NCBI GenBank assembly: GCA_964470965.1
Contig: CAYYIS010000012.1
Span: 41,871 to 105,870, forward strand
Reading direction: 5' to 3'
DNA length: 64,000 bases
Source: CAYYIS01 sp964470965
GTDB taxonomy: Bacteria; JAAXHH01; JABIQT01
The notes beneath the pieces are model-generated. The model was not told where the DNA came from, ran no database searches, and worked only from the letters and a program-made list of their open reading frames with translations. Made by a program: the position numbers and the translations under genes. Below are positions 27,855 through 37,189 of the stretch, piece after piece; the stretch's first letter is position 1; the number at the start of each line of letters is the position of its first letter.

Positions 27855-27883
27855 AACCTAAACATTTGTTTAGTGTTTGTCAA
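27855..27883 (-). promoter_or_regulatory. Promoter of the imuB-dnaE2 operon
   Basis: On the minus strand TTGACA (27883-27878) and TAGGTT (27860-27855) are separated by 17 bases. The transcript would start near 27848, about 31 bases before the imuB ATG. A 16-base palindrome lies across the spacer and -10 element. Confidence 0.6.
27858..27873. promoter_or_regulatory. Probable LexA-type (SOS) operator
   Basis: CTAAACATTTGTTTAG has two 7-base arms that are perfect inverted repeats around a 2-base centre. It overlaps the -10 element and spacer of the imuB promoter, where a repressor would block transcription. The arms resemble known SOS boxes of the GAAC..GTTC kind, and the myxobacterial LexA consensus as I recall it. 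Since imuB-dnaE2 operons are LexA-controlled in other bacteria, this is the best guess. No lexA gene is in view to confirm it. Confidence 0.62.
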
Positions 27884-28951
27884 GGTGATTTTTTGAATTG
27901 AAATGGGAAATTGCTCGGCAGTTTTACCGGGAAAACCAGAAGTCCGGATCAGCACGTTAGGCGTTAAAATTATACAGCCTTCAAATCATGTTATCCGGTT
28001 AAGATACTAATATAAGAAGTTAGTGTCAGTCCGTGCCGTGGGTTTTATGCAGCGGCGTTCGGGACGCCATGCAGCTTTTGCGCTGAACGGGGTTTCGCCG
28101 ATGGAGAATGATTGCAGGCGCACAAAGATTCAGACGCGGAACAGAACTTTCCGGCCGCGAACCAATTCCCTCGGTCAAGCAGATGATTCCGCTGAGGCAG
28201 GAAATGAAAAGCTATGATCTTTTACTTTAGAAAACGATCGCAATCCATTGCGATTCAAATGGTTTCCTGGAATGCATTGCGTAAGCCAGACTACATCATC
28301 GCGATGGTCATTGACCGGCGTTCGTCAACAGTCTTCGGTCTGTACTTGCGGAGCGACAGGCCGGGGAATCTGCTGTACCGCATCCCCAGCGGCTATGCCG
28401 AGACGAAGCGGAGGCTGCTGCTGAAATAGGAGGAAAGGGTATTGGCGGTGATTTTTTTAATCTGTACTGTCCCGCTAATTAGTGTTCATTCCATGGTCGA
28501 AATCCGAATAACGTCAGGGTGAAGCAACACAATGCAAAACGGTAAAGTGTAGGTATTGTGGATCATGGCGTATACAACATAACAGGGCGGTATTTGGCTA
28601 TACCGACCTGTCTGTATCCGCTCCCCGGTTTCAAAAAAGGCAGTGATTCAATGAAATTGCGAAAGATAGCGATAGATTAGCTGTCAAATGGCTACCAGGC
28701 ACCGCCGGAAGAAAATTCCGGCGGTGTTTTAATATTCAACTGTCAGAGAGAATTATTGACCGGCAGCCCTGTGCATTCCCGGTAGCGCACGAGCCTCTAA
28801 TTCGGGAGTAATAGTCACGTTGCGATGTACGAGTCGTTCCGCAATGGCGTGGACCTGCGTACCGGCTTTAAGCGGCCACCCTGTTGCCTGCAAGCAGCCA
28901 ATCTCCTACACAGCCGAAACTGTGTCCATTCATCTTTTTATTTCTGTGATC
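27884..28951. other. 1.07-kb gap with no convincing gene, one terminator
   Basis: The stretch holds a 71-codon open frame at 28214-28429 whose start overlaps the stop of another short frame (28023-28217). Neither has a recognisable domain or a good ribosome-binding site, so they are not called as genes. A well-formed plus-strand terminator at 28700 suggests that something upstream of it is, or was, transcribed. Confidence 0.5.
28700..28730 (+). terminator. Rho-independent terminator with no obvious gene upstream
   Basis: CACCGCCGGAA (28700-28710) and TTCCGGCGGTG (28716-28726) form a perfect 11-base stem with a 5-base loop, followed by TTTTAAT. It points in the plus direction, yet no plus-strand gene is supported in the preceding 700 bases. 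Confidence 0.75.
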
Positions 28952-30076
28952 CTATACGTACCGCCGCCGATTGAGGAATTGCCTCAGTCGCCGGTACGAC
29001 AGCGATAAGCCCGTCCATCCCAGTACCACGGCAGCCGCTGTTGCCAGACCCGCGATGAGTTGACCGATCCATCCGGCGGCTTCGCCCGTGTGAATCCACC
29101 GCAGCCAGGTGGTTATTCGGTTACCGAGATTAACCTCGGAAAACGGCGCCCATTCAACAAATGCGGCATTTGCGGTATTCAACTTCAGAGTCGACCGGGT
29201 CAGGGGTATGCGGCTGTCAGATTCCGACATGGACAGCCTTGTTGTTTCCGCCCCAGGTTTTGGTATGTCCAGTGTAATGTAGGCCCATTCAGGAACCTGC
29301 TTTTTGCCAGCCGTGATAAACGATTCAAGGGGAGCCCGCGGCGTTTCCCATGTCGCACCGTTGGGGGGGAGAGCCTGGACAGGAGGCCGTTCGGTCCCGG
29401 TTAATGTATAGACCAGATCGCCGGCCCACCTGTAGGAGATGTATATACCGCTCAAAGAGATCAGAAAAAGAACCGGAAGAAACCAGAATCCTGCGGTATG
29501 ATGCCAGTTGAAATCCCGGGCTTTTCCTTGGATTTTAAAATTCGGAATCATATTGGTCTTAAAGGTTGTAAGCCTGTACTTTCGAGGCCACCAAATAAAT
29601 ATTCCGGTGATAGTCAAGAGACAAAAAGCCAAATTAGACGCCCCAGTGATTGCCATGGCAATGTCCCGGTTCTCCCCCTCTGCACCAAACCAGCGATGCC
29701 AGTACATAACGCTACGGAGGAAATCTCGGAGACCGGTGTTGCCCTCTCCTTTGACCTCTCCCGTGTAGGGATCAACGAATACGGTCTTCATCTTCCCGTA
29801 ATTCACGACATATGCGGCATTCGGATTCGGACGAACAGTCACGGAGGTCACTTCAGCCTCTGGTTCGGCGCTATTCGCGCGGTTGACGATCGTGTCCATG
29901 TCCAGTCGAACAGCGCCCCGTGAAGGAGGTTCAACCGTAGAGAAAGACCGGTTGCCAAACGCGACCATCTGGCTCTGGAAAGTGAGTATTACGCCGGTAA
30001 CCGACATCATCAGAATAACCACGCCCGCAACACAACCTGAAAGCAGATGCATCCAGAATATAATTTTGCGTATCAT
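28952..30076 (-). CDS. PepSY-associated TM helix family membrane protein
   Basis: A membrane protein of about 374 residues in the PepSY/TM group, often linked with iron-siderophore reduction or protease control. The N-terminus IRKIIFWMHLLSGCVAGVV is the first helix with the family histidine. A periplasmic PepSY-like segment includes VTVRPNPNAAYVVNYG and VFVDPYTGEV, then SVMYWHRWFG, where the histidine may bind haem. Two more helices follow, then a second periplasmic part and a last helix pair. Several starts exist; GGAGG at 30090-30094 is 13 bases from the ATG at 30076 and only one base from the ATG at 30088. No TonB receptor gene is adjacent. Confidence 0.85.
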   Translation of the reverse strand: MIRKIIFWMHLLSGCVAGVVILMMSVTGVILTFQSQMVAFGNRSFSTVEPPSRGAVRLDMDTIVNRANSAEPEAEVTSVTVRPNPNAAYVVNYGKMKTVFVDPYTGEVKGEGNTGLRDFLRSVMYWHRWFGAEGENRDIAMAITGASNLAFCLLTITGIFIWWPRKYRLTTFKTNMIPNFKIQGKARDFNWHHTAGFWFLPVLFLISLSGIYISYRWAGDLVYTLTGTERPPVQALPPNGATWETPRAPLESFITAGKKQVPEWAYITLDIPKPGAETTRLSMSESDSRIPLTRSTLKLNTANAAFVEWAPFSEVNLGNRITTWLRWIHTGEAAGWIGQLIAGLATAAAVVLGWTGLSLSYRRLRQFLNRRRYV

Positions 30077-30736
30077 AATCGAAAACATACCTCCGAATGA
30101 ATCGAGTCGGGTTGAAATGTATCTATTGAGTCTTGATACCAATTTATTCCGTCGTTGTCCAGACTTTCCGTATATCAAACATCATCTGGAATTTCGCACG
30201 TATTCCATGGGTGCTTTTTGGCATCAATGATTTTCCGTTACGCGGATTTTGCTCATACACTGATATTGCCCGTAGGTTTGAGTAGATGATGAAAAGCTAA
30301 CCGGAAACGAACTTTGACGGATGGGACCGAACATAGTCTGTACAGGGATTTTGGAATCTTTGGCACATACGCCCCTTCAAGACATTTTCGTACAAATTCA
30401 TAGATTTTCCTTACCGTACAAAAAGGGAGAGGTCACCCGGCGGAGTCGTGTCACTGATGGCGTGACGGGCGGCGGAATGATATGACCGAAGAATAAGCGG
30501 TACGAGGATGGAAAGAAACGTGAAAGAACCGCAAAGAAGGTTGACTGAGGACTGCTCATGCGGCCAATATATCCCAGTGCAGAAATTGTGTGGTGCCTTG
30601 CCCCGTCCTCAACCGGAATATCGGCGACTTTCCAAAAGACCACCCGCCGTTTCTCCGTTTCGAGGCAGTGCCTAAAGGAATGGGCTAGGAGATCAGAAAG
30701 TGTTTATCTTATGCCCAGTGATACGGCAAAGGTATC
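30077..30736. other. 660-base gap, no supported gene
   Basis: The gap lies upstream of the PepSY gene and downstream of the fasciclin gene, both on the minus strand. The only coding candidate, a 57-codon plus-strand frame starting near 30510, has no known domain. No strong hairpin is seen. Confidence 0.5.
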
Positions 30737-31246
30737 TTATGGTCCATGCTCCTTTCCTCCAGGCAATATCAACTGATCGATAATGTGAATAAAACCATTG
30801 CTTGCAACAACGTCGCCTGCAATCAAACAAGCATTTTCAATTCTGAATTTACCTTCTTGCAATCTGATGTCTATTACCGTACCCAGAAATGTATTTACAG
30901 CGCCCGATGTTCGGACATCGTCCGCCGCCAGGCTGCCACGGATAATATGCACACCTAATAAATCCCTCAATTTTCGCTCATCTTCTAATATGGCGTCGAA
31001 TGCACCTTCTGGTAATGCGGCAAACGCGTCATCAGTCGGTGCCAGAAGGGTATAGGACCCATCATTCTGGAGCATTGACAGGTAAGGCGTGTGGGCGAGA
31101 GCCGTCAGCAATTGTTGGAATTGCCCTTTTTGTACCATCATTTCGATAATCGTACTTTGAGTTGTGGTCACATTTGAAGCAAACGCAACTGCCTGCAGAA
31201 TACTCAAAGCAGATACTAGAATATTTGCGATGGTGAAACGCTTCAT
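30737..31246 (-). CDS. Exported fasciclin (FAS1) domain protein
   Basis: A 169-residue protein with an N-terminal signal peptide (hydrophobic core IANILVSALSILQAVAFA) and one complete FAS1 domain. Both conserved FAS1 boxes are present: SYTLLAPTDDAFAALPEG (H1) and ASNGFIHIIDQLILP (H2), with the intervening LLGVHIIRG. FAS1 domains act in cell-surface adhesion and polymer binding. Single-domain secreted forms are common in bacteria. The gene stands alone. Confidence 0.93.
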   Translation of the reverse strand: MKRFTIANILVSALSILQAVAFASNVTTTQSTIIEMMVQKGQFQQLLTALAHTPYLSMLQNDGSYTLLAPTDDAFAALPEGAFDAILEDERKLRDLLGVHIIRGSLAADDVRTSGAVNTFLGTVIDIRLQEGKFRIENACLIAGDVVASNGFIHIIDQLILPGGKEHGP

Positions 31247-31446
31247 TCTATGTTCTCCTATAAAAATCCATCGAATTAAACATCATCAAACAGCACCAAC
31301 AATTTTCAACCTCCCGATAATAAGATTGAAAAATGACCGTCTGGTTACTATTGTGTGACAATTGGGTAACGAAAATAGTTTTATCTGGTTTTCAGCTGTG
31401 CCAACCAACCTGGTATTTTACTACTGCACATAGCGAGGAGAGTCAC

Positions 31447-32553
31447 ATGGTTGCCATGCTTTCATTTTCAGAGCATCTGATAATGGACCGTTTCGGCTAC
31501 GCTTATGGTATTGCGGTGGCGGATTTAGATGGAGACGGTCATCCGGACATCTCGGCAGCCGATGCCGACGGCTGCGCGCTGTACTGGTTCAAAAACGACG
31601 GAACGGGCTGCTTTACCCGCTATCCAGTCCAGTTAAACCATCCGAAGCCGCGCCTGGAACGCCATGCTATTGGCGATATGAACGGTAACGGACAGCAGGA
31701 CATCGTGATTGTGGAGAATCTGACCGGTGATCTGTACTGGTTTGAAAACAACGGCACGCCGGATGACGGGCGCCTATGGAAGCTTCACGAGATCACCCTC
31801 GGCGGTATGCCTCATGCCTATGACGTGGCGCTGGCGGACTTCAACGGGGACGGGAGGCTTGATGTGGCTGCCAGCGGATGGCTGGGAAATGAAATCGCCT
31901 GGTTCGAACAGCCGGTGAAACCCCACAAGGGTTGGACCAAGCACCTGCTCGATGAAACCATGATCGAAGCGCGCACCATCCGTGCAGTGGACTTTACCGG
32001 CAGCGGCAGCCCCGATCTGCTGGCTACCGCCGCTGGAGCGGATCTCACGGCCTGGTTTGAGAATCCCGGCGGTGACGGGGCCGGAGCCTGGCGCAAACAT
32101 ACCATCGACGACGGTGTCGCACGTCCGATCCACGGGCATCCGGTGGATATGGATGGCGACGGACAATCCGGGGTGGTAATGGCCTGTGGTATGAAAAAGG
32201 GATCCACATCGGGCCGCGTGGTTTGGTACGAACACGGCGGGGATCCCGCAGGCGAATGGCAGCGGCACACGATCTGCGCCGATCTCCCGCAGGCATTCGA
32301 GGCATTTGCCGCCGATCTGGATGGCGACGGGGCAGTAGAAGTAGCCGTGACCACCTGGGGTGCCCACGGCGGGTTGCATATCTTCAAACACGATGGTGAT
32401 CCGCGCGGCCCCTGGCAGAAAAAAACCTTGAAGGAAAATTGGATCAACGCAAACCAGGTGATAATAGCCGATCTGGATGGCGACGGTAGGCCGGATATAC
32501 TCGCGGAAGCGGAGCGGGAAAGCAACGAACTCAGGTGGTGGCGTAATTCATGA
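31447..32553 (+). CDS. FG-GAP/VCBS repeat protein, predicted seven-bladed propeller
   Basis: A 368-residue protein composed almost wholly of seven repeats of about 45-50 residues, each with a calcium-loop-like D-x-D/N-G-D/N-G-x-x-D: LDGDGHPD, MNGNGQQD, FNGDGRLD, FTGSGSPD, MDGDGQSG, LDGDGAVE, LDGDGRPD. Each repeat ends with an aromatic strand of the kind YWFKND or AWFENPG. Seven repeats predict a closed beta-propeller as in integrin-alpha heads. The start at 31447 (GAGGAG upstream) gives no signal peptide; the frame is open from 31333, but that extension is not a clear signal either. The ligand is unknown. Confidence 0.88.
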   Translation: MVAMLSFSEHLIMDRFGYAYGIAVADLDGDGHPDISAADADGCALYWFKNDGTGCFTRYPVQLNHPKPRLERHAIGDMNGNGQQDIVIVENLTGDLYWFENNGTPDDGRLWKLHEITLGGMPHAYDVALADFNGDGRLDVAASGWLGNEIAWFEQPVKPHKGWTKHLLDETMIEARTIRAVDFTGSGSPDLLATAAGADLTAWFENPGGDGAGAWRKHTIDDGVARPIHGHPVDMDGDGQSGVVMACGMKKGSTSGRVVWYEHGGDPAGEWQRHTICADLPQAFEAFAADLDGDGAVEVAVTTWGAHGGLHIFKHDGDPRGPWQKKTLKENWINANQVIIADLDGDGRPDILAEAERESNELRWWRNS

Positions 32554-33078
32554 AATTCTGCAGTTTGCCAAACAGGCAACATCATATAGTTTTGAACGGA
32601 AAGGAGAAGATATACCTGGTTTTCCAAGTTGCATCATCCTTCCCGATTAACGGTAATGAACAGTTTTGTCTCACGGCCCAAAAGTTCTGACGGATGCAAT
32701 TGTGCCGTAATGGATAAAGAAGAGATATAATTTCGGCAGAATTAGGTGACTGCATACCTTGCGAAGATTATTGGCACGGAAGGTACGTTGCCTATCAAGC
32801 GGACCAATCGGGGCGCTATGGATTCTAGTCTGGCGGTTTCCCGGTGGTGAAATCCAAGATCGGGTCTCGGTAGGCGGCGTTCAACCGAACTGGCGGGACG
32901 ATGATGAAGAGAACGAATCAAGGTTGTCTTTATGATGTGACTTCATGCTGCCGGCACGTCGTGATGGTGCTGCCTGTAGACAGGACCGGGGAGAAAACGA
33001 CGAACACGGCCGTGATGTATCGGATCAAAGTATCCAAGGGCAAAGCGTGATACCTCCAACCATCTCAAAATAGAGTTT
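32554..33078. other. 525-base gap, no supported gene
   Basis: No open frame with a ribosome-binding site or recognisable sequence, and no strong hairpin, is seen between the FG-GAP and PhyH genes. Confidence 0.5.
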
Positions 33079-33915
33079 ATGATGAATATCCGAAAAGAAT
33101 TCCTCAACAACAACCTGGTTCATCTGAAAGGGGCATTACCGCGGAGCTTGTGTGAAGACTGGGTGCAGGACTATTGTGACCGGATGGGCATCGACGAGTC
33201 TGATCCCAGCACATTTCCGGAGGACATCAACGGGTTCTCGCAGCGCACGCGCACCATACCCGTTCAGGAGACATCGCCGATGCTGTGGGACGCCGTCTGC
33301 GAGTTACTGGGCGGTGAGGACCGGATCGACGAACGCACGCTGAATTTTAACAACAGCTTTAACCTGAATGCCAACAACGGTGCCGACGAACCGTGGATAA
33401 GGCCGTCCGCCCAATCACCGGGCTGGCACAAGGACGGCTGGTTTTTCCGCCACTTCCTGGATAGCCCGGAACAGGCGCTGCTGTGCCTGGTGATCTGGCG
33501 TGATATCGAACCGCGCAGCGGCGGCACCTTCTATGCACCCGACTCGGTGCCGTTCATCTGCCGGGATCTTCTCGACCACCCGGAAGGTTTACCCCATACT
33601 CGGAGTTGGGGCCGATTCATAGGCGGGTGTAAGGATTTCCGGGAAGTAACTGCCGATACCGGAGACGTCATCATACTGCATCCTTTTATGCTGCACGCCG
33701 CATCCCAGAACCCCTCAGGTCGTATCCGCTTTATGAACAACAAGGTCGTCTCTCTGACCGAACCCATGCAGTTCAACCGGCCAGATGGCGACTACACGGC
33801 ACTGGAAGCGAGCATCTTGCAGGCACTTGGGGTGGAATTCCTGGATTTTCAGATAACCGGGAAACGGAAGCGCAATGAAGATTTCAGCCGCATGGAAGAA
33901 GAAGCTACGGCTTGA
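33079..33915 (+). CDS. Phytanoyl-CoA dioxygenase (PhyH) family protein
   Basis: A 278-residue Fe(II)/2-oxoglutarate oxygenase. WHKDGWFF holds the H-x-D ligands, and HPFMLHAASQNPSGRIRFM the distal histidine and the 2-oxoglutarate arginine. The segment IEPRSGGTFYAPDS is the family's usual loop between them. Two adjacent ATG codons (33079 and 33082) make the exact start ambiguous by one residue. It is followed after 108 bases by a strong terminator and is therefore probably a single-gene unit. The substrate is unknown. Confidence 0.88.
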   Translation: MMNIRKEFLNNNLVHLKGALPRSLCEDWVQDYCDRMGIDESDPSTFPEDINGFSQRTRTIPVQETSPMLWDAVCELLGGEDRIDERTLNFNNSFNLNANNGADEPWIRPSAQSPGWHKDGWFFRHFLDSPEQALLCLVIWRDIEPRSGGTFYAPDSVPFICRDLLDHPEGLPHTRSWGRFIGGCKDFREVTADTGDVIILHPFMLHAASQNPSGRIRFMNNKVVSLTEPMQFNRPDGDYTALEASILQALGVEFLDFQITGKRKRNEDFSRMEEEATA

Positions 33916-35114
33916 ACAGCGGCCTGTAGTTTGACTCCATCACAAGCCGCAAGGGAGATACGTAAACGATGAGGATGACGCGGCTGAAATAGGGACGGCC
34001 AAAAAAAGACCACGTCGGAATGAAACGTCCGGCGGATACCAACTCCGCCGGACGTTCTTTTGCCGGCAACGGGACCGTCGGCACCTCTTTTACCCACTAA
34101 GGAATCGGGAGTAAACATGGCTGGCATCGCTGCCCCCTTGATACACCCGAGGTATTCCGGTTGGTAATTTGCGGACCTCAAAACCTGGGGAGGGATCTTC
34201 AGCACTGACAGGATTATTCGTAATAAGTTTTTTGATTCCTCGTTGTTCGTTAGGCGCATTTACAAAAGCTGAATAGCTAGCGTGGTGCATGTCCCGGACA
34301 GGAGGTACTCACTCTGGTCGCCGGGGACCGTATTCTGCGGGCCAGACGGTGGTGCCTGTTAGGTTACCCTATAGCACGGCTATCGCCGGGGAAAGGGGCA
34401 CAGCCAGGCAATTAATAATGCTGGCCTGGCCATATAGCTGGATAAAAGTCAATCCCTGCTCCCAATCCGTTATGCAGATCGGTTCTCGCCACGGGCTGTG
34501 GTTCAATTTGAAGCTGGTTAAGCAGCTTCCCCTCCTTACGCCTCACGCCTTAATTATAGGCGTCGGATTGCCTCACAGAGTAAGTTGTTAGATGGGTGAG
34601 TGTTTGAATTTCCGCACTCAATTTGGAGGGGTGAAACGTCTTCAGGAATGGCGTGTTGGCCGAATTCGGAAATCCGGTCGGTAAATTGGTGTGTCCGGTG
34701 GGATTCAGTACTCACGTTTAAGGCAGGCCAGGTGGGTCGTAAGCCTTGGTCGGGCAAACGATAACGGCCCGGTGTACCCGGTACTCTGGCACGAGGCGGG
34801 TACACCAGGCAGCAAAGAACACCACCGGAGGTGATGTTCTGCTACCGCTACCATAGGCCCCTGCTGAATAAATGTCAAACAGATTCCAAACTGCTTCAGG
34901 GTACGGCGATTCTTTATAACAGCGGACATGAGACAGGAAAGACAGTTCGTAAAGTGTTAGATATCAACGGATATCATTGCAATTCAACCCCGGAAGTTTA
35001 TGCACCACCCATTCTGACTGTTAAAGGTGGCGGTTCAATCGTTCAACAAATGATACATCGTTATCTGACAGAACTGGGCTCAGCCTGCTAACAGGCTGGT
35101 GATTTGCAACTGAA
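33916..35114. other. 1.2-kb gap with one terminator and one hairpin, no supported gene
   Basis: Beyond the PhyH terminator at 34024 the sequence has short open frames in several phases but none with a domain I recognise. A small perfect hairpin (CAGCCTG ctaa CAGGCTG, 35081-35098) lies just after the stop of the minus-strand PhyH gene at 35115 and could help end its transcript, though it has no T tract. Confidence 0.5.
34024..34061 (+). terminator. Rho-independent terminator of the PhyH gene
   Basis: AACGTCCGGCGGA (34024-34036) and TCCGCCGGACGTT (34044-34056) form a perfect 13-base stem with a 7-base loop, followed by CTTTTG. It is 108 bases after the stop of the 33079 gene. Confidence 0.8.
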
Positions 35115-35960
35115 TCAAAGCCCAACCGCGTCATCTCCCTGGTGCTTTTTGATCCAGGCTCGCAGCGGGATGTCTTCCGGCCTTGGCGAGGTGTAGCCGT
35201 GGCCGCCGGAAGGCGCATCTCCCAAGAGCTGGCGGCGAATAGGGTCGCTTCGCTCCATATAGTGGGCCACTGTCATGTCATCTCGGGGCCGCAGCCAACG
35301 ATAGCTGTAGCCGTAGAACAGAACCTTACGCGTGATATCTGACTGGTTGTGTCCGGCCGCATGCCAGAGTCTGCGGTCGAAGAATACGGCATCTCCGGGG
35401 GTGACCAGCACGGGCATGGCCCCCTCGGGATCCAGGTTTCTGTTTTCTGGAAATTCTATTCGGTTCTGGAGTTGGCTGGCCGGGAGCACATGGAAGTTGC
35501 CGCGATCGAACGGCGTGCAATCGGTGAGGAAATAGGCGACTTTAAGAGAGATTCGGGGACGGGGCACGCTTTCTATATCCACATTAAGGCGGCCGCTGTC
35601 CTGATGCCAGCCCAGTCGATTGAATTCACGGGCCTCGTCGGCCGGCCAGGGAGGAGTAACCATAAAGTGGGAATGATAGAGCTGGATATGCCAACCCAGA
35701 AGGCCCCATACTTTAGGAAAGGTCTTCGGCCAGTCCAGCAATTCAAGGAACAGGTCATCCTTGCCAATAACATCGAAATGATTCCGGCCGCCGAAACCAC
35801 TAAATTCGTGTTTGTGGTCGTTGTCTATACGGTCTGCCGCTGCGATTAGATTTTCAACAAGTCCGAGTGGAAGGGCATCCTTCACGATGAAAAAACCGTT
35901 TTCCTCGAATTGTTGACGTTCCTGCAGGGTAAGGCAATATTTCAGGCAAGAAGGGTCCAT
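35115..35960 (-). CDS. Phytanoyl-CoA dioxygenase (PhyH) family protein
   Basis: A 281-residue Fe(II)/2-oxoglutarate oxygenase with WHQDSGRLN as the H-x-D pair and DRRLWHAAGHNQSD carrying the distal histidine. The C-terminal part SYRWLRPRDDMTV matches a subgroup found often in marine and sponge-associated bacteria. The ATG at 35960 has AGGAG five bases before it. It lies 41 bases downstream of the UxuA-like gene on the same strand, so the two form a probable operon and may act on the same compound. Confidence 0.88.
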   Translation of the reverse strand: MDPSCLKYCLTLQERQQFEENGFFIVKDALPLGLVENLIAAADRIDNDHKHEFSGFGGRNHFDVIGKDDLFLELLDWPKTFPKVWGLLGWHIQLYHSHFMVTPPWPADEAREFNRLGWHQDSGRLNVDIESVPRPRISLKVAYFLTDCTPFDRGNFHVLPASQLQNRIEFPENRNLDPEGAMPVLVTPGDAVFFDRRLWHAAGHNQSDITRKVLFYGYSYRWLRPRDDMTVAHYMERSDPIRRQLLGDAPSGGHGYTSPRPEDIPLRAWIKKHQGDDAVGL

Positions 35961-36001
35961 GATAACTCCTGCAACGGCACATAGGGAAATGTCTCCCGAC
36001 G

Positions 36002-36985
36002 CTATTCGTCCATCACCGCCTGGATCATCGCGTTAATGTAGCCGAATTCATAGGCGAAAGCCTGGCGGCCCGCGGCCGGATCTTTATGGCCCGGGGCATG
36101 GTCGGGCACACACATGTGTTCATAACCCACTTCCTTGAGAGCCCGCATGTTACGATGCATGTTCATCACACCCTCATCAGGCCACACTTCCTGGAACTTG
36201 TTCTTGCCGCCGATGATATTGCGGAAATGGCACAGGAAGATTTTCTTCCTTTCTCCGAAGTACCGTATAATTTCCGGTACCTCGTTGCAGGGATCATCAC
36301 TGCTTTCCGCCATGCAGCCCAGACACAGGTTAACGCCATGGTATGGGCTGGGGCAGATTTCTATAAACCGCTTGAAGCCTTCCGCACCGCCCAGGACCCT
36401 GTCGACACCCCGAAAACCGGGCGGCAGCCACGGATCGCAGGGGTGGCAGGCCATGCGGACTTTGTATTCGGTAGCCACGGGAATGACCCGTTGCAGAAAA
36501 TACGTAATCCGTTCCCAGTTCATTTCTGCCGTAACCGGCGCCTCATACCTTGGTTCCGAGTGTCTTGCCTTTTCAAGGTCCCAGGTGCTGTAAATGGAAC
36601 CACCGCGGCCAGGAGGGAAACTTTCGGTGCGTTGATTTTCCATTTCGCAGAGGTAGTATTTGATAGCGGGTATTCCCGCTTCGGCCGCCTGACGGATCAT
36701 GTTACAGACGAGGTCGATCTCTTTATCACCTTCTTCCCTGTTACCCAGCATATAATTTGGTACCGATCCGCCGTTAACGTTCATCTGGTCACTGGGTAGC
36801 GCCACCATCTCCATTTCGATACCGTAACGGGCGCATGTTTCCTTTTTCCGTACCAGTTCTTCCACATCCCATCCGTATGCCCTGTGAAAGGTGATAAAGT
36901 TCTCGTTTTTATTGAAAACACCATGCCTGGCCAGATATTCCATATCTTCGGGCGACGTATTGAACTGCTGTGTACCGACGTGCAT
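36002..36985 (-). CDS. Mannonate dehydratase (UxuA)-like TIM-barrel protein
   Basis: A 327-residue TIM-barrel protein related to UxuA and xylose-isomerase-like enzymes. CHPCDPWLPPGFRG corresponds to the UxuA stretch CHPDDPP, and HFRNIIGGKNKFQEVW to its HxRN metal-binding segment. UxuA dehydrates D-mannonate to 2-keto-3-deoxygluconate. The aspartate in that histidine motif is replaced by cysteine (CHPCD), so metal binding or substrate may differ. The ATG at 36985 has GGAGG five bases upstream, better than the ATG at 37024. It precedes the PhyH gene in a two-gene unit. Confidence 0.85.
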   Translation of the reverse strand: MHVGTQQFNTSPEDMEYLARHGVFNKNENFITFHRAYGWDVEELVRKKETCARYGIEMEMVALPSDQMNVNGGSVPNYMLGNREEGDKEIDLVCNMIRQAAEAGIPAIKYYLCEMENQRTESFPPGRGGSIYSTWDLEKARHSEPRYEAPVTAEMNWERITYFLQRVIPVATEYKVRMACHPCDPWLPPGFRGVDRVLGGAEGFKRFIEICPSPYHGVNLCLGCMAESSDDPCNEVPEIIRYFGERKKIFLCHFRNIIGGKNKFQEVWPDEGVMNMHRNMRALKEVGYEHMCVPDHAPGHKDPAAGRQAFAYEFGYINAMIQAVMDE

Positions 36986-37189
36986 GAGTCCCTCCGGTTT
37001 AATCATTGAGCCCGGTTTGAACATTGCAAGGGAATAGGAACGGTTTTTCTAAACGGGGAAAACGGCTGTTGCGAAATTCACGTCTCCCCCCTGCGCGAAA
37101 TAGTTTATCGGCTGTGTTTAAAAAAGCAGGTGGTAAAGGGAACATGAGAACGTCTCGCTTCGTGCGGCCAGCGGCAAGCACAGATGTAT

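Noticed and set aside
28214..28429. 71-codon frame with ATGA overlap to a preceding short frame
   Set aside because: The overlap looks like coupling, but neither frame has a recognisable sequence or start signal.
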